A program made the translations under genes and the position numbers. From NCBI GenBank assembly GCA_008690995.1, contig VRMN01000008.1, forward strand, positions 186,001-250,000: DNA of 64,000 bases, written 5' to 3'. Positions within the stretch are counted from its first letter, which is position 1, and each line of letters starts with the position of its first letter. A model generated the notes under the pieces. The model was not told the DNA's origin. It worked only from the letters and a program-made list of their open reading frames with translations, and did not search any database. The stretch is from Porphyridium purpureum (lineage: Eukaryota; Rhodophyta; Bangiophyceae; Porphyridiales; Porphyridiaceae). Positions 28,101 through 36,631 of this stretch are shown piece after piece.

Positions 28101-30680
28101 GATTTATTTCCTTCGGTGAACCTCTTTGTTTACGTGCAGTTTGACTATCGGCATGAGCCGGAGCTCGTGGGCACGCGAACGGTGTTGGTCAGCGAACTTC
28201 TGCAAGAAGGACGTGCAAGCGTGCGCACTGCCGAAGACGTGTCACACACGCTTCGGCTTTGGTCACGTGTCTCAATCGAGCGCGACCGGGAGCCACTGCT
28301 ACGGCTCTTGGAGTGTGGGGTCACGCTAAAGCCATCAGTCATGGAGCAGCTCGAGCCATTTCTTTGCTCCTCACTGAGAGAATCGAACATAAGAGTGAAG
28401 TCTTCGAATCGTGGGTGGAGTCGCAAGGACGTTTGGATCAGGAGATCGCCGTCCGCGGACGCCACTGCCCTTTCGAAGACAAAGAGGAAGGCTGCTATGA
28501 AGGGATACGGGCTCTTTGGCCGTTTTGAGCCCCTTTTTATCTTTCATGAAGCCGTGCGAAGCCGCGTCGGTAAAATACGCGAAGCGCTCTGGCGGTTCTG
28601 GAGACATATATTGACGTCGGTGTCTCAGGTGATGCCTGATGCCGCGGAACTTGTCGGGCTGACTGTCCTGAACATGTACACGAGCGCGCAGGAGGCAGAC
28701 TATGCAGGGTTTTCATCACCAGGTGCGATGGGCGATGCAGATGAAGACGAAAGTGTCGGAGAAGAAGATGATGATGACGAGCGTTCCGGAAAAGCGGGCG
28801 AGAAGGCAGGCAAACGACGAGAATTCTCGGAAGAAAGCGAGACGCGATGGGACGATACTTCGATTTTGCGGAAGAAACATGGTTATATCCCCGAAGAAAT
28901 AGAAAGCGTGGCTGGTTTTATACGGGTCTTTACGAAGGTCGGGATTCGAAGAGGTGACAACCGGCGCCCGGCAGAAGAGCTTGTGCACATGACTGCGGAG
29001 CAGCGAAACGAGATTCTGAAAGAGCGACGCGTTTTGGGAGAGCCGAGTCAGGTCCAGATCGAAGTGGACCATCTCATCCGCGCAGGACGCACTCCGGATT
29101 ATGGTTCAGTGAGTTTGCGCGTCGATGTGTTTCAAGATGTAGATGGGCATGATATGGACGAGATGCGACGCTTGCGGTCCGTCTCGCTGCGCGCTCTTGG
29201 AACCTGGTTTCAGCCGCGCTCCGTGATGTGCCGTCTATATCTGCTCGTGGGTCGCAATCTGCTTCGACGTCACGCCACATGCAACTCGTATGCAAACGTC
29301 TACTTTCATGGCGGCACGCCGCGAATGTATACCTCACGAAGAACTCCTGTCTACAAGTCATTTGATCCGGCTTTCTTTGTCATGTTCCAGAGCCTCATCG
29401 CCATGCCCGGTGGAAGTGTCGATATTGAGATCCGCAACAAGGTTGATCCTCAAGTATCGATCCCGGTACGCTTCCCTTGGTACATTCGAGAGCATGGTGC
29501 AGCCGGTGCGGCGGGTCTGGGCTTCATCAGCAACGAACTCGATATCAATTTCGGTCAAATCGGATTGGGGTGGGATGAGACAATTGGCGTCTGTCAAGTC
29601 AGTCTGAATGATCGCTGGTATAATCCTTGTTGGCGCGCTATGCAGTGCGTGCCCGTAGAAACACGGCTGCTGCTGTCGGAGAAGTCCCCGCATGCACAGG
29701 GGCGCGTCGACATCATGCTTGAAATGATGGACGCCGAAGAGTATGAAAAGGCACCGCGATTATACCCGCCAGTGCAGCTGAGCATTCCTCCGCGCCGCAA
29801 CTTTATGCTTCGCTGTGTAGTCTTTGACATTTCTGAGGTGCATCTGCCGTTCATGCTTTCAGATGACGTGAACAAGTTTGCCAACTTTTTTGTGCACTTG
29901 CGGCTGGGCAACGAGCCTTCCGAGGCACGCCGCACGGATATTTGCAAGTATTCGACGGACGGTTCCGCGCAATTCAACTGGCGCGTAGGGTGGAAAATCC
30001 AGCTGCCTGATCTGGTGCTGAAACCACGCCTTAAACTGCAAGTCTACGAGACGGGTCCACGTCTTGGGGGTGAAAGTCGATTGTGCTGTGTGGCCGATAT
30101 ACGACTTCGTGGCCTCTTCCAGGAAGCGCTGCAAATTTCGGAAAGCGAAAGCGTAGTGCGCGTGCGGCAAAAGGTACTGATGAAGCACCCCAGCTATCCG
30201 GAAGTGCTTGCGTATGCTCAAGTAAGTCTGGAGATCATTCCCGAGGGGCAAGCGGCGCTCAAGCGGTGCAATTACGGCGAAGCCGGCCGCGAGTTTAATC
30301 AACACGAAGATTACATCCTGCCGCCACCATTTCGACCGGCGCCATTCAGCATTGTGAATCCGTCGCCATACTTTTCGTACAGCTTTCGAAAGATCCTCGT
30401 CTGGGCCAACGAGGAGCTTGTGACCGTAAGTCTCCTCGTCCCGTTGATCCTGTTGGGGATTCAGCTGCTTTGGTACACTCCGTGGCAATGGTATTTGATC
30501 AGTGGCATCATCGGCCTCGTGCTGTTTCTTCGTGTCGCATACTTGCAAAGAAAGCGCCGTCGGGTCATCTTTGACGGCGTCCGCGCTCGTGCAGTCGAAA
30601 AGCAGCGCGCTAGGGACGACCAAGCCCGCGACCAAGAGAAGATTTTCAAGGGCGTCTCTTGGGTGGGTAAGGCTATCTAG
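22107..30680 (+). CDS. Giant ferlin-like multi-C2 membrane protein
   Basis: An uninterrupted 2857-aa frame, larger than human dysferlin (about 2080). The first ~450 residues are acidic and low-complexity. Two adjacent hydrophobic spans at about residues 473-530 suggest a membrane hairpin. C2-like units follow: one near 910-1010 (WKVAMHIFEIRGIDIP...LLMGELTFKASAIY...WFPF) resembles the ferlin C2B module; a classical C2 near 1730-1840 (GDLLAFIIRGKNIPAADASGLSDPFVVL...LYDWNETKVQYLG) keeps loop Asp residues; further C2-like units lie near 2370-2440 and 2570-2690. Residues ~2770-2811 form a C-terminal membrane hairpin before a basic tail. Ferlins drive Ca2+-dependent membrane fusion and repair; that role here is inferred. 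The first in-frame ATG is 22107. A long acidic run lies near residues 2205-2240. Confidence 0.7.
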   Translation: MNREESASCRRASVAGRKGLRLTDLPRAPPPWYLRGNRSSLEKRNLRGGYLHARSEMEQSDDAYRVSETHTAAIAQRDWDVPEADGGQDWTENSSDDWKKQRQGLGLPLRVRRTAHEFVIEDETQHADERVTAEQQEDWEDQFSYSALQAEDSAGHGATRHRHAALDRSSFAFESVPTHLDRGAQNGRDDADADDNGDFISPSLEPDEAENYAMSVALQYTDRFSSSGRTSQAPSPSRLASVSFSASGGSAHQAERDDSRPHDDLSPWEWIRAMLPSTGKYPSGPNDHGATYHAVASEPPSSQVFGYRTSAPEASMLSQIFFRRNTQSSDVSFMNPSEVRDARIRALNIDAPDMVPTDAQLLVNYMNQSRPVEGLLNVLRNAKNRLDDIGRAMMTHRGNGQPVQDFYDVGSKLERFLFGRLVREYGSENPVEMQLQEAAVVDEEEEQLQILRTQLQDMNTDLFRARKSSLVSPWNSSWSLVLLPALPLATMYTWMVLSYVYPIFLSFVVTFGVRTLSLIVLAFFALLLNYLDDVRQITWLKTRILEIEYKVVLISNYFGEAILRNFTPEMAQNVRARMFRVRDRILHLNGKLHRTFGFSLVGVWVYLFKGFVRYRDIHNVLWSSHHGSIDSAELQEDDGNGTSGALASSFPSMRRRPSVKGDFEAFKTIAVEIQLLRIYDLILTDIVNSIWVEVEIQDETVSRSDVFDLPLYFDAQKRSLSIEWSAKLVFNVALRPRSRHKKEMEKKTAMAGTGIQTGESTRDSERRGSIGAPDMLSMFDDKRIRMRIMGILGIPLYSPDGAKRYPSMEACIQASKRALMRLKYAMGRRVPEYTDEPLELAWCDLSGKALGGGLLQKDRIEHQELRIPFKPVHAREFVLPQNTACAVLDCNISLATLPDVSLSYALRSSELKGCDWKVAMHIFEIRGIDIPATHSVHSPYVELRAFDRTRYSSVVSRSSTFVLGETLQLNGLCTGRELEKQAVTLRLWASRLGFNDLLMGELTFKASAIYALASHTLYSAWFPFMADGYRRISGFVRLSVCVVPADVKVPRALTDPGPENDPVLLQDAIVTLPSSRVYRNTVQVSVGFADFLPYMVKSEGQFAPDIVRCYAELEYPGHGKVVSNIYPGKMMRIEDPNLNGCATIRVQRKADMNLEFSLSVLWPRTAQEWNRFHGLIFRLWHRNDVISERQKLICEIPLDASLFLRGRCTAYVRTKPSEGEGTLHANATADLPGDRIAPYVSMQRPRYFHMYGNVEGPINLDATPYEYRGRVLMSLSAREDYSLVPMSVREVLRAPLPRPPISRYRFRLSIVRATEIPVPDGFEISVKCSFGPYEFGHSIPDQKVSGAQVTWPQHESVIDADFLQFPEDILQIPDLFITLLTLPKIRYTEYSRREYLDGLSRGKIRKSYAGDPARRHIINDRTALVPVTEDRQWRRLSFIRLTAHYVLCSPFISRWMYMDFPGTTDLHSEKVPGSLLFAIELCSSKSENEGGTSDVSSVRDSTAFRDDSTRSAVGSHPGMDSDGRELGPSASQLNMDGAKLSLRGQHQGFAGDTSPPQGHPSSSMASFNGARSKAWSHVPAKLYQSRADGIEIAHSASEAAKQASTASEGATISSGDTRFPAACAEVVFSTAAHAAKDVISSAARAVRLSKQEPAPVSIPAASSSDKTHAAEPVTLPSSRWNSNGQSLARPFTTLATPEAHSYGGVAERHRMNLSDRQSRSGATGSAATTMRRTIRGDLLAFIIRGKNIPAADASGLSDPFVVLSIGNRRQKGKVVCWQTVAPVWKEIMLIENVEWLEGESRPNLNIILYDWNETKVQYLGRAIINAENLDERPPSVETAKWHSVFTTNPVYPVGEILADFQLIQKSGPGSGHREDLSALFTTRIVAPTFSSSSKSGRELPIRHEPTVAATLSLDLLPKMVTRTIMVTFVGLEKVRLLRKPHGRFFVDVSLSPKEELRPLYTLRSRFGKITQTDEYVGSCALIDCLVLRAQFPAELAHSDLFPSVNLFVYVQFDYRHEPELVGTRTVLVSELLQEGRASVRTAEDVSHTLRLWSRVSIERDREPLLRLLECGVTLKPSVMEQLEPFLCSSLRESNIRVKSSNRGWSRKDVWIRRSPSADATALSKTKRKAAMKGYGLFGRFEPLFIFHEAVRSRVGKIREALWRFWRHILTSVSQVMPDAAELVGLTVLNMYTSAQEADYAGFSSPGAMGDADEDESVGEEDDDDERSGKAGEKAGKRREFSEESETRWDDTSILRKKHGYIPEEIESVAGFIRVFTKVGIRRGDNRRPAEELVHMTAEQRNEILKERRVLGEPSQVQIEVDHLIRAGRTPDYGSVSLRVDVFQDVDGHDMDEMRRLRSVSLRALGTWFQPRSVMCRLYLLVGRNLLRRHATCNSYANVYFHGGTPRMYTSRRTPVYKSFDPAFFVMFQSLIAMPGGSVDIEIRNKVDPQVSIPVRFPWYIREHGAAGAAGLGFISNELDINFGQIGLGWDETIGVCQVSLNDRWYNPCWRAMQCVPVETRLLLSEKSPHAQGRVDIMLEMMDAEEYEKAPRLYPPVQLSIPPRRNFMLRCVVFDISEVHLPFMLSDDVNKFANFFVHLRLGNEPSEARRTDICKYSTDGSAQFNWRVGWKIQLPDLVLKPRLKLQVYETGPRLGGESRLCCVADIRLRGLFQEALQISESESVVRVRQKVLMKHPSYPEVLAYAQVSLEIIPEGQAALKRCNYGEAGREFNQHEDYILPPPFRPAPFSIVNPSPYFSYSFRKILVWANEELVTVSLLVPLILLGIQLLWYTPWQWYLISGIIGLVLFLRVAYLQRKRRRVIFDGVRARAVEKQRARDDQARDQEKIFKGVSWVGKAI

Positions 30681-30809
30681 TATCCGTGTGGACGGCTTCA
30701 GGCATAGCGAGCACAGCCGTCAAACGGTGGGTGCCGTGCTGGCTGAGTAGGTTCCCGCGCTTTCTTTTCTGCCAGGAACGAATTTCTTCGATTTCTAATT
30801 CAGAAAAAG

Positions 30810-30817
30810 TATAAAAG
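30810..30817 (+). promoter_or_regulatory. TATA box of the DNAJC17-like gene
   Basis: TATAAAAG lies 56 nt before the ATG at 30873, a canonical TATA box that would place transcription start near 30840. This gene has no GTACAGT motif in its short upstream gap. Confidence 0.55.
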
Positions 30818-30872
30818 CACGACGCTGGCGTTTCTGTGGCGAAGGTTGGGTCTGTCCGGTTGTGGTTTGAGC

Positions 30873-31856
30873 ATGCAGTCTACAGACGCTGATGAAAAGT
30901 GCAAGACCGCAGCCTACACGGCTGCATGCGCGTCTCTAGGCCTGGATGCCAGGCGGGATGGTGTATTCACTGAAGCCGCAATTCGCAAGGCGTACAAGGT
31001 GCGCGCGCTGGCCTGCCATCCAGACCGACAACGGAGCGAGGACGCGAAACGCGCCGCACACAAGCAGTTTACAGATCTGTTTGTTGCATACGAACTTTTG
31101 TTAGACTCCGACTTTCGCGCGCTCGGTGCGGGAAACAACAAGCACGGGCTCGAACAACCCCTTACGACCGAGAAAACGTGGACCGCCGATGTGCGTCGTG
31201 TTGACTTTGACCACGCGCGGCGGACCCAGTTGTACAATGACCTAGTCAGGAAAGAGACGCAGGCGCAAGCACATGCCGACGCCGAAGAATGCGAGCAGAG
31301 GATGCGCGAGAGACTGCGACGGGAACTGGAGGTCCTCAGTCGCGAGCTGACAGAACAGCTTGACGTGTCTGTTATCCCGGTTCACAATGATGCTGTGGTC
31401 GTGAAAACGGAGCAGGAGAAAGACGAAGCCAGATTTGCCCACATTCTGAAGCTGAGACGGAACGCACACGTCTCGCCGGATGTTGCGTTGAGTGCTGCAC
31501 AGCTGCAGGATTGGATATATTCCGTCTTTCACGTGCCGTCGGACGTGGTTGTGGGATTTAAGGGAGATACTGTGCTTGTGCGGTTCACAAACGCCGCGTC
31601 CTGCAAGCGTGTGGCGAGCGCAACCACGCTGCTTGCTCAAAAGCATCTAGCAGTTGCCAGCCTCAAGACAAGAAAGCGAAAGGACACAGTGAAGGAAGAC
31701 AGCACCTCTCGTGGAGGTCAAGCGCACGTAAACTCCGAGCCTGGATTCGGGCGAACGCAGCACTTTAATTTCGGGACAGAACTTGACGCATACGAGCACG
31801 AAACTATGAACAGGATACAGAGGCGCAAGTTGGCTGATGGAGAATCGCACCGGTAG
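30873..31856 (+). CDS. J-domain protein, DNAJC17/Cwc23-like
   Basis: A 327-aa J-protein. The N-terminal J domain (about residues 10-85) has the HPD motif in LACHPDRQRS, needed to stimulate Hsp70 ATPase. A charged coiled-coil stretch follows (RRVDFDHARRTQLYNDLVRKETQAQAHADAEECEQRMRERLRREL), then an RRM-like region (SAAQLQDWIYSVFHVPSDVVVGFKGDTVLVRFTNAASCKRVASA). J domain, coiled coil and C-terminal RRM is the architecture of DNAJC17, a splicing-associated chaperone, and of its yeast relative Cwc23. The C-terminal peptide is hydrophilic. The open frame begins with TTG at 30846; the first ATG is 30873. Assignment to DNAJC17 rests on architecture rather than strong residue identity. Confidence 0.75.
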   Translation: MQSTDADEKCKTAAYTAACASLGLDARRDGVFTEAAIRKAYKVRALACHPDRQRSEDAKRAAHKQFTDLFVAYELLLDSDFRALGAGNNKHGLEQPLTTEKTWTADVRRVDFDHARRTQLYNDLVRKETQAQAHADAEECEQRMRERLRRELEVLSRELTEQLDVSVIPVHNDAVVVKTEQEKDEARFAHILKLRRNAHVSPDVALSAAQLQDWIYSVFHVPSDVVVGFKGDTVLVRFTNAASCKRVASATTLLAQKHLAVASLKTRKRKDTVKEDSTSRGGQAHVNSEPGFGRTQHFNFGTELDAYEHETMNRIQRRKLADGESHR

Positions 31857-32028
31857 CCACGCAAAATAGAATAACCTATTGGCATAACAAGTCATATGCA
31901 GCGCACTTGCGGCTCACAAGAATCAGAACAAGCTCCTGAACCAGCCTTACGTACAAGAAGCTTTAGACCACGGCAAAAGCCTTGAGCGCAGTCATCCTAA
32001 TGCCTGTTCCGGCAAGCTTCACGACAAC

Positions 32029-35000
32029 TCACCGTCGTGTCTTGACGAGTGCTCGACTTCGAGTGAAGGCCTGTCCTTGGCCCACCTTGGACGGTCGCAT
32101 TTCTGGACGCCCGGTCCGAGCCGCTTTACGCTTCCCTCCCTGTGATTTGGCCTGTTTGCGACTCTTGTCCTTTCGCAACTTGCGAATTTGCGCCACATCA
32201 CGCAGTTCCGAGTCCTTCTTAGTTTTGCCAGGGCCAGTACCGCTACCGCCGCCTCCCGGTGTCTGTTTCGCCATACGTAGCGCTCGATGACGCCCATGAC
32301 TGCCTTTTCTGAAATCACGACTACCCAGCCCGCTAAAGTCGTCGCCTTTGCTCTGAGCTCGCAGCTCCGAGCCGACATCTCCAGTCGTGAGTTTACGTTT
32401 CTGCCGCCAAGCTTGGAATAAAGCTCCCGCGGGCTTATTCTTCTGGTCGGCATTGTTCCTATTACCCCCCGTAGGTCTTTTCAAATCGGCCTGTCGAACA
32501 AATCGCTTTCTCTTCGAGTCCCATACCATCGGATTCGTGCGTTTCTTGAGGAGATGCTTGGACTCTTCCGGGTCTTCACCGACCATGTCAACGATTTGGT
32601 CGCGTAACGTGTTCGTACGCTCCCCTCGCTGCGAGCTTTGAATGCGCAAACCGTCTTCACGCACTTGGTCAGCTGCTTCATCCGGCACAAGAGGCAAATA
32701 AAACGAAGAATTTCGCTGACTTTGCTTTGCAAGATCTCGCAATGACGTCTTTTTCCGCTTTGTCTTGGGGTATATTTCTTCATCTTCATCCGCACGAGAC
32801 TGTAAAAGAGCGACGGCAGACGGCGCCGCACCGGCATTCATCACTTCGTGGCCGGCTTCCTCATCAAGCCTACTTCCGTGCAGCAAAACAGCACGCCGGT
32901 CTTTCTGGCGGCGCATGATCTGGGATGCAATCGGCAAGGGGCCACCCGCTCCATCTGGTCTCCATGTACTTAACAAGGCAAAGTCACCAATCTCCATCCC
33001 GGGTTTGATGAGATCGACCGCCGACCGCTCGTTCCCACGCGGATCCGGTTCGACATCGTTTGTGCTACTCTTCACGGCCCCACCTGCGCATGCGTCCAAA
33101 TACCACGGGTGCAGAGGCACCGTTTCCAAAGACCCTAATGATGCGATAAAGTCCTTGGCACGTCTCGCACTTTCGCCGCTCGCCTGTGGGCGCGTCTTCA
33201 CGTACAGACGATGAGCATTTTCTGCGGACTTTAGTTGGCTCGCCAACTCAGACCGCGTTTGAACTTTATACTGTACAGATTCCATTTCGTCTTCGAGCGC
33301 GGCCTGCGGAAGCCGTCCCAGGTAGAATGACGTCTGCATTTGCCACGCGAAGGCCGAGGCTGCATTAATGTCGCCGTCCCAGTCCGGAACACTTGCTGCG
33401 GTACTCCTGTCAAACGTAAAAACTTTGCGCCCAAGGAACAAAAACGTGTCTAAAACGTACGGCAAGTCCTCTGAGGAAACAATACAATGCGTAGTGCCCG
33501 TGCGGCCGGCCCGAGCAGCGCGCCCGCATCGATGCACGTACAGTTTCGGAGTCGCAGGAAAGTCGTAATTGATCACTGCGTCCAGAACTGGAATGTCGAT
33601 GCCTCGCGCTGCCACATCAGTCACAACCATGAAGCGTGCGCGCCCGTCTCGGAATGCGGAAATCGCCGCCGTGCGTCCAGACTGATCCATATGCCCATGG
33701 ACGCCGACAACCAAGTTGGACGAATGCTCGTCAACATCCAACGCGTCCGCCGCGGTCCCGAATCGCTTGCGCTTTTCTGAACGAGGTTTCTTTTTCTTCA
33801 TGACCTGGCTGTTCTCTAGCACCGCAGAATCACTCAGAAAAGGAAACGATTGCAGAAGCTGCACCAGAAAGTCGACGCGATGCTTTGTCGCCACGAAAAT
33901 AAGGACACTGCGGACGTTCTCGGCAGAGACCATGCTGCGAAGCAAATGCAGCAGCGCCGCTGTGCGTTCGTCTGAGCGGGTCAAGTAGAAAGCGCTGGCG
34001 AGTGTTGGTGACAAGTTTTTTTCGACATCAAGACGCACAAATTTCTGGTCCTCCCCACCTCGCAGCCCAAAGCGCGAGAAATCGGCGAGCGACTTGGGCA
34101 TGGTCGCCGAGACAAGCAGTGTTTGCCTCTTGAGCTGGGCCGTGTTTCCGCCTCCCCCCATCAACGCTAGAATTTCTTTGGCCTCTTGAGCAAGCGTACC
34201 TTCAAAGAGACGGTCTGCTTCGTCAAAGACAGCCACGCGTGTCTGCCGAAGCGAGTACTTGGACTTCATCTCAGATACGACCTGCAACAACCTGCCGGGC
34301 GTTGCAATCACAATGTGAGGGTTGGATGACAATGCTGCAAATTGCGCATCAAGCGGCTCCCCACCGACAATCACCGTTGTGCGTATGGTGCTCATAAACT
34401 TGCTGTACTCTCGTACGAATCGAAACGTCTGCATGGCGAGCTCTCTCGTAGGACTCAGAACCAAAACCCGCGGCCCCGGCCCGTGAATGGCCACCGCATC
34501 CGCGTTCAATCCACTGGCACCACCACTCAGCGCGCCCATTCTGAACTGCTCGAGCACCGGAAGCAGAAACGCAGCGGTCTTGCCCGAACCCGTCCTTGCC
34601 ATCACCACAACATCATCGCCTGCGAGGGCCAGTGGAATAACCTTTCTCTGCACAGGAGTCGGGAATCGATACCCTTTCTTCTTGAGTGCCATACACAGCT
34701 CGGGGCCCAGGCCAAGCTGCTCGAAACTGCCCTGCCGAACCGCTTTCTCGGTCCTCGCAGGCCTGCTGGCCCCCGGCAGCTCTGCCCGCTTGGCCAGGCC
34801 CGGTTCAGCGTCCGACTCTGACGCGGTATCCAAATCCAAGAGCGACTCCAAATGCGTCCCCACACCTGACGCAAGATCCAACTCTGCCTCTGCTGACCGC
34901 TCGTGCTGCTGCGCGTCGGCGGCCGGCGGGTGCACGGCGCGTGCGCCCTTTCCGCTGCGCTGCGCCTGCGTGCCGGCGCGTCCCCGCGCCTTGATCACGG

Positions 35001-35058
35001 CGTACTTTTGCGTGACTGGGTCATCACCAGCCACGCCATCGACAGTCGGAAACCCCAT
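32029..35058 (-). CDS. DBP10: DEAD-box ATP-dependent RNA helicase DDX54/DBP10
   Basis: A 1009-aa DEAD-box helicase with long extensions. The Q-motif region GSFEQLGLGPELCMALKKKGYRFPTPVQRKVIP and MARTGSGKTAAFLLPVLEQF match DBP10/DDX54 specifically. VAVFDEADRLFEG (DEAD), LLVSATMPKSLADF (SAT), VTDVAARGIDIP and HRCGRAARAGRTG complete the set. The ~450-residue C-terminus contains the DBP10CT region (YLPLVPDEAADQ, about residues 780-810) and ends in a Lys/Arg-rich tail typical of nucleolar proteins. DBP10 acts in 60S subunit assembly in the nucleolus. The start is an ATG at 35058. It is divergent to the ALYREF-like gene, and a motif pair lies about 100-120 nt upstream. Confidence 0.93.
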   Translation of the reverse strand: MGFPTVDGVAGDDPVTQKYAVIKARGRAGTQAQRSGKGARAVHPPAADAQQHERSAEAELDLASGVGTHLESLLDLDTASESDAEPGLAKRAELPGASRPARTEKAVRQGSFEQLGLGPELCMALKKKGYRFPTPVQRKVIPLALAGDDVVVMARTGSGKTAAFLLPVLEQFRMGALSGGASGLNADAVAIHGPGPRVLVLSPTRELAMQTFRFVREYSKFMSTIRTTVIVGGEPLDAQFAALSSNPHIVIATPGRLLQVVSEMKSKYSLRQTRVAVFDEADRLFEGTLAQEAKEILALMGGGGNTAQLKRQTLLVSATMPKSLADFSRFGLRGGEDQKFVRLDVEKNLSPTLASAFYLTRSDERTAALLHLLRSMVSAENVRSVLIFVATKHRVDFLVQLLQSFPFLSDSAVLENSQVMKKKKPRSEKRKRFGTAADALDVDEHSSNLVVGVHGHMDQSGRTAAISAFRDGRARFMVVTDVAARGIDIPVLDAVINYDFPATPKLYVHRCGRAARAGRTGTTHCIVSSEDLPYVLDTFLFLGRKVFTFDRSTAASVPDWDGDINAASAFAWQMQTSFYLGRLPQAALEDEMESVQYKVQTRSELASQLKSAENAHRLYVKTRPQASGESARRAKDFIASLGSLETVPLHPWYLDACAGGAVKSSTNDVEPDPRGNERSAVDLIKPGMEIGDFALLSTWRPDGAGGPLPIASQIMRRQKDRRAVLLHGSRLDEEAGHEVMNAGAAPSAVALLQSRADEDEEIYPKTKRKKTSLRDLAKQSQRNSSFYLPLVPDEAADQVREDGLRIQSSQRGERTNTLRDQIVDMVGEDPEESKHLLKKRTNPMVWDSKRKRFVRQADLKRPTGGNRNNADQKNKPAGALFQAWRQKRKLTTGDVGSELRAQSKGDDFSGLGSRDFRKGSHGRHRALRMAKQTPGGGGSGTGPGKTKKDSELRDVAQIRKLRKDKSRKQAKSQGGKRKAARTGRPEMRPSKVGQGQAFTRSRALVKTRR

Positions 35059-35824
35059 CCTGTCTATGCACGTTCAGCGGCGCTATGTCGCTTCACACTA
35101 TCCTTCCCCGCCGCCGCCACATTCTCCTCCCGCGCACACAAAACCGCCAAGACGGTACACTTCATCCTCCATAAACTGTACACCCTGCCCGAATTGACAC
35201 GCACGCGGCGCGGGTTATCGGTTACCGGTTACCTGTACTTAACCGATAAGAATGGCAAGGTGAGGAAACCGCGACGCTGGTTGGTTGGTGGCCATGGCAA
35301 AAAGCTGTGCGGACGCGCGCGCGACGCTGTTTGCCAAGCGAGAATCCAGCGCTCGGCATCACAGATATCACTGCCGCCGTCGATGCGCATGGAGCGCGAG
35401 TTGCAAGCTGTCACATCGGTCCACCGTGTGTATCTGATGGGCGTTGACCGCGCTGTCGAGACTGAGGTGCTTGGCGAAATTCGCAACAAGACCGCCGCGG
35501 CGGTTGTCGGCGCCTGTCATGAACCGAATCACCGCTGTACCTTATTCAATTTAGTCAACTGTACCATACCCTTGTTCATCACTTGCGCGCGCGCGTTTTT
35601 TATTTTTGAGGAGAGCGGAGCAAGTTTATATGAAAGCAGAGCCGGTTGATAGAGAGAAGGGGGAGGGGGGTTAGCAACGGAAGAAGGGAAGAAGAGACAG
35701 AAAGAGGGATGTGGTTGGTTGCTTGGGGAGAAGAAGAATCTGGGTGTGGCGGGGGGAGAGAGGAAGAGGAGGGGTAGTGTGTGTGTGTGGCGCACGTGCA
35801 GGGGGGTTACGGGCTACGGTCAAG
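35059..35824. other. 766-nt divergent gap with two motif clusters and candidate small ORFs
   Basis: ACTGTAC at 35175-35181 with a GTACACT variant at 35155-35161 lies near the DDX54 start. GCTGTAC (35534-35540) and ACTGTAC (35558-35564) lie nearer the ALYREF-like start. Between them a GGTTA/TAACC-rich segment spans 35212-35249, and several short frames read like coding sequence: plus-strand ATG 35294 (47 codons), and minus-strand ATG 35520 (about 50 codons) just downstream of the second cluster. None is recognised. Two promoter clusters suggest a small extra gene, but this is uncertain. 35620-35790 is GA-rich leader sequence. Confidence 0.45.
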
Positions 35825-36631
35825 ATGAATATTGATCGGCCGTTGGATGAGATCCTGAAGGAGGAGAAGAAGGCCGCGCTGGCAAAGCGGAAGGAGCTGC
35901 AGAAGGAAAAGGCCGCCGCAAAGGCCAAGCTGGACGCGGAAACCCCCAAGCCTGCGGGGAAGAAGGGCGCGCACAAGGCACAGGGACAGGCGCAGGCGAA
36001 AGGGGAGGGAGAGACGAAGAAGGGCGCAAAGGGCGCGCCGGCGCCGGCAAACGGGGCGGCGAATGGCGGCGGCGCGGAAGCGGGCGGGAAGGGAAAGAAC
36101 GCAAAGAAGCGCGAGCGCGACGGCGCGCCAGATCCGGTGAAAAGTGGCGCGGCGCCAGTGAAGAAGCAGACGGGTGATCTGAGGAGCAAGATCAGCACGC
36201 CGTCGAAGTTTGCGCTCGTGAGAGTCTGGAACATTGAGGATTCTGTCTCGAAGAAGGATGTCACGGAGCTCGCGGCGGGCGAAGGCGCCGTCAAGATGGT
36301 CAAGATGTGGTCCACACCTCGCAGCCAGCAGACGGCCGAAATTGCATTTGAATTGCTTACCGCGGCGCAGGCGTTCATCACCAAGTACAACGGCGTACCG
36401 TTAGACGGCAGACCGCTTCGAATGTCCCTGACGTCTCCCGAAAAGCCTGGCTCCGAGCCGCCAAAAAAGAAGGTGGACACGCCCGCCAAGCAGGTACAAG
36501 ACGAAGGAAAGTCCAATGCCGCAGAAGACGGGAATCCGAGAAAACGGGCAAAGCGCGGGGCCCGGAACAACAAGAACAGCAAAGAGGCTGTGAAGGCAGA
36601 CGCTCAGGACAGTGAGAAGAAGTCTGACTGA
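35825..36631 (+). CDS. ALYREF/Yra1-like mRNA export adaptor
   Basis: A 268-aa protein with the REF layout. The N-terminal MNIDRPLDEILKEEKK matches the short UAP56-binding motif of REF proteins. A Lys/Ala/Gly-rich basic linker follows, then an RRM at about residues 127-205 ending in FITKYNGVPLDGRPLRMSL; the YNGVPLDGRPM-type segment is the hallmark of ALY/REF. The C-terminus is basic with KRAKRGARNNKN. ALYREF links splicing and TREX to the export receptor in the nucleus. The long upstream open frame starts at 35711 with a low-complexity sequence and no support; the ATG at 35825 restores the conserved N-terminal motif. Confidence 0.83.
   Translation: MNIDRPLDEILKEEKKAALAKRKELQKEKAAAKAKLDAETPKPAGKKGAHKAQGQAQAKGEGETKKGAKGAPAPANGAANGGGAEAGGKGKNAKKRERDGAPDPVKSGAAPVKKQTGDLRSKISTPSKFALVRVWNIEDSVSKKDVTELAAGEGAVKMVKMWSTPRSQQTAEIAFELLTAAQAFITKYNGVPLDGRPLRMSLTSPEKPGSEPPKKKVDTPAKQVQDEGKSNAAEDGNPRKRAKRGARNNKNSKEAVKADAQDSEKKSD

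Noticed and set aside
34903-35649. 248-codon plus-strand frame across the DDX54/ALYREF gap
   Set aside because: It overlaps the DDX54 N-terminus antisense and runs through both promoter motif clusters, so it is unlikely to be one protein.
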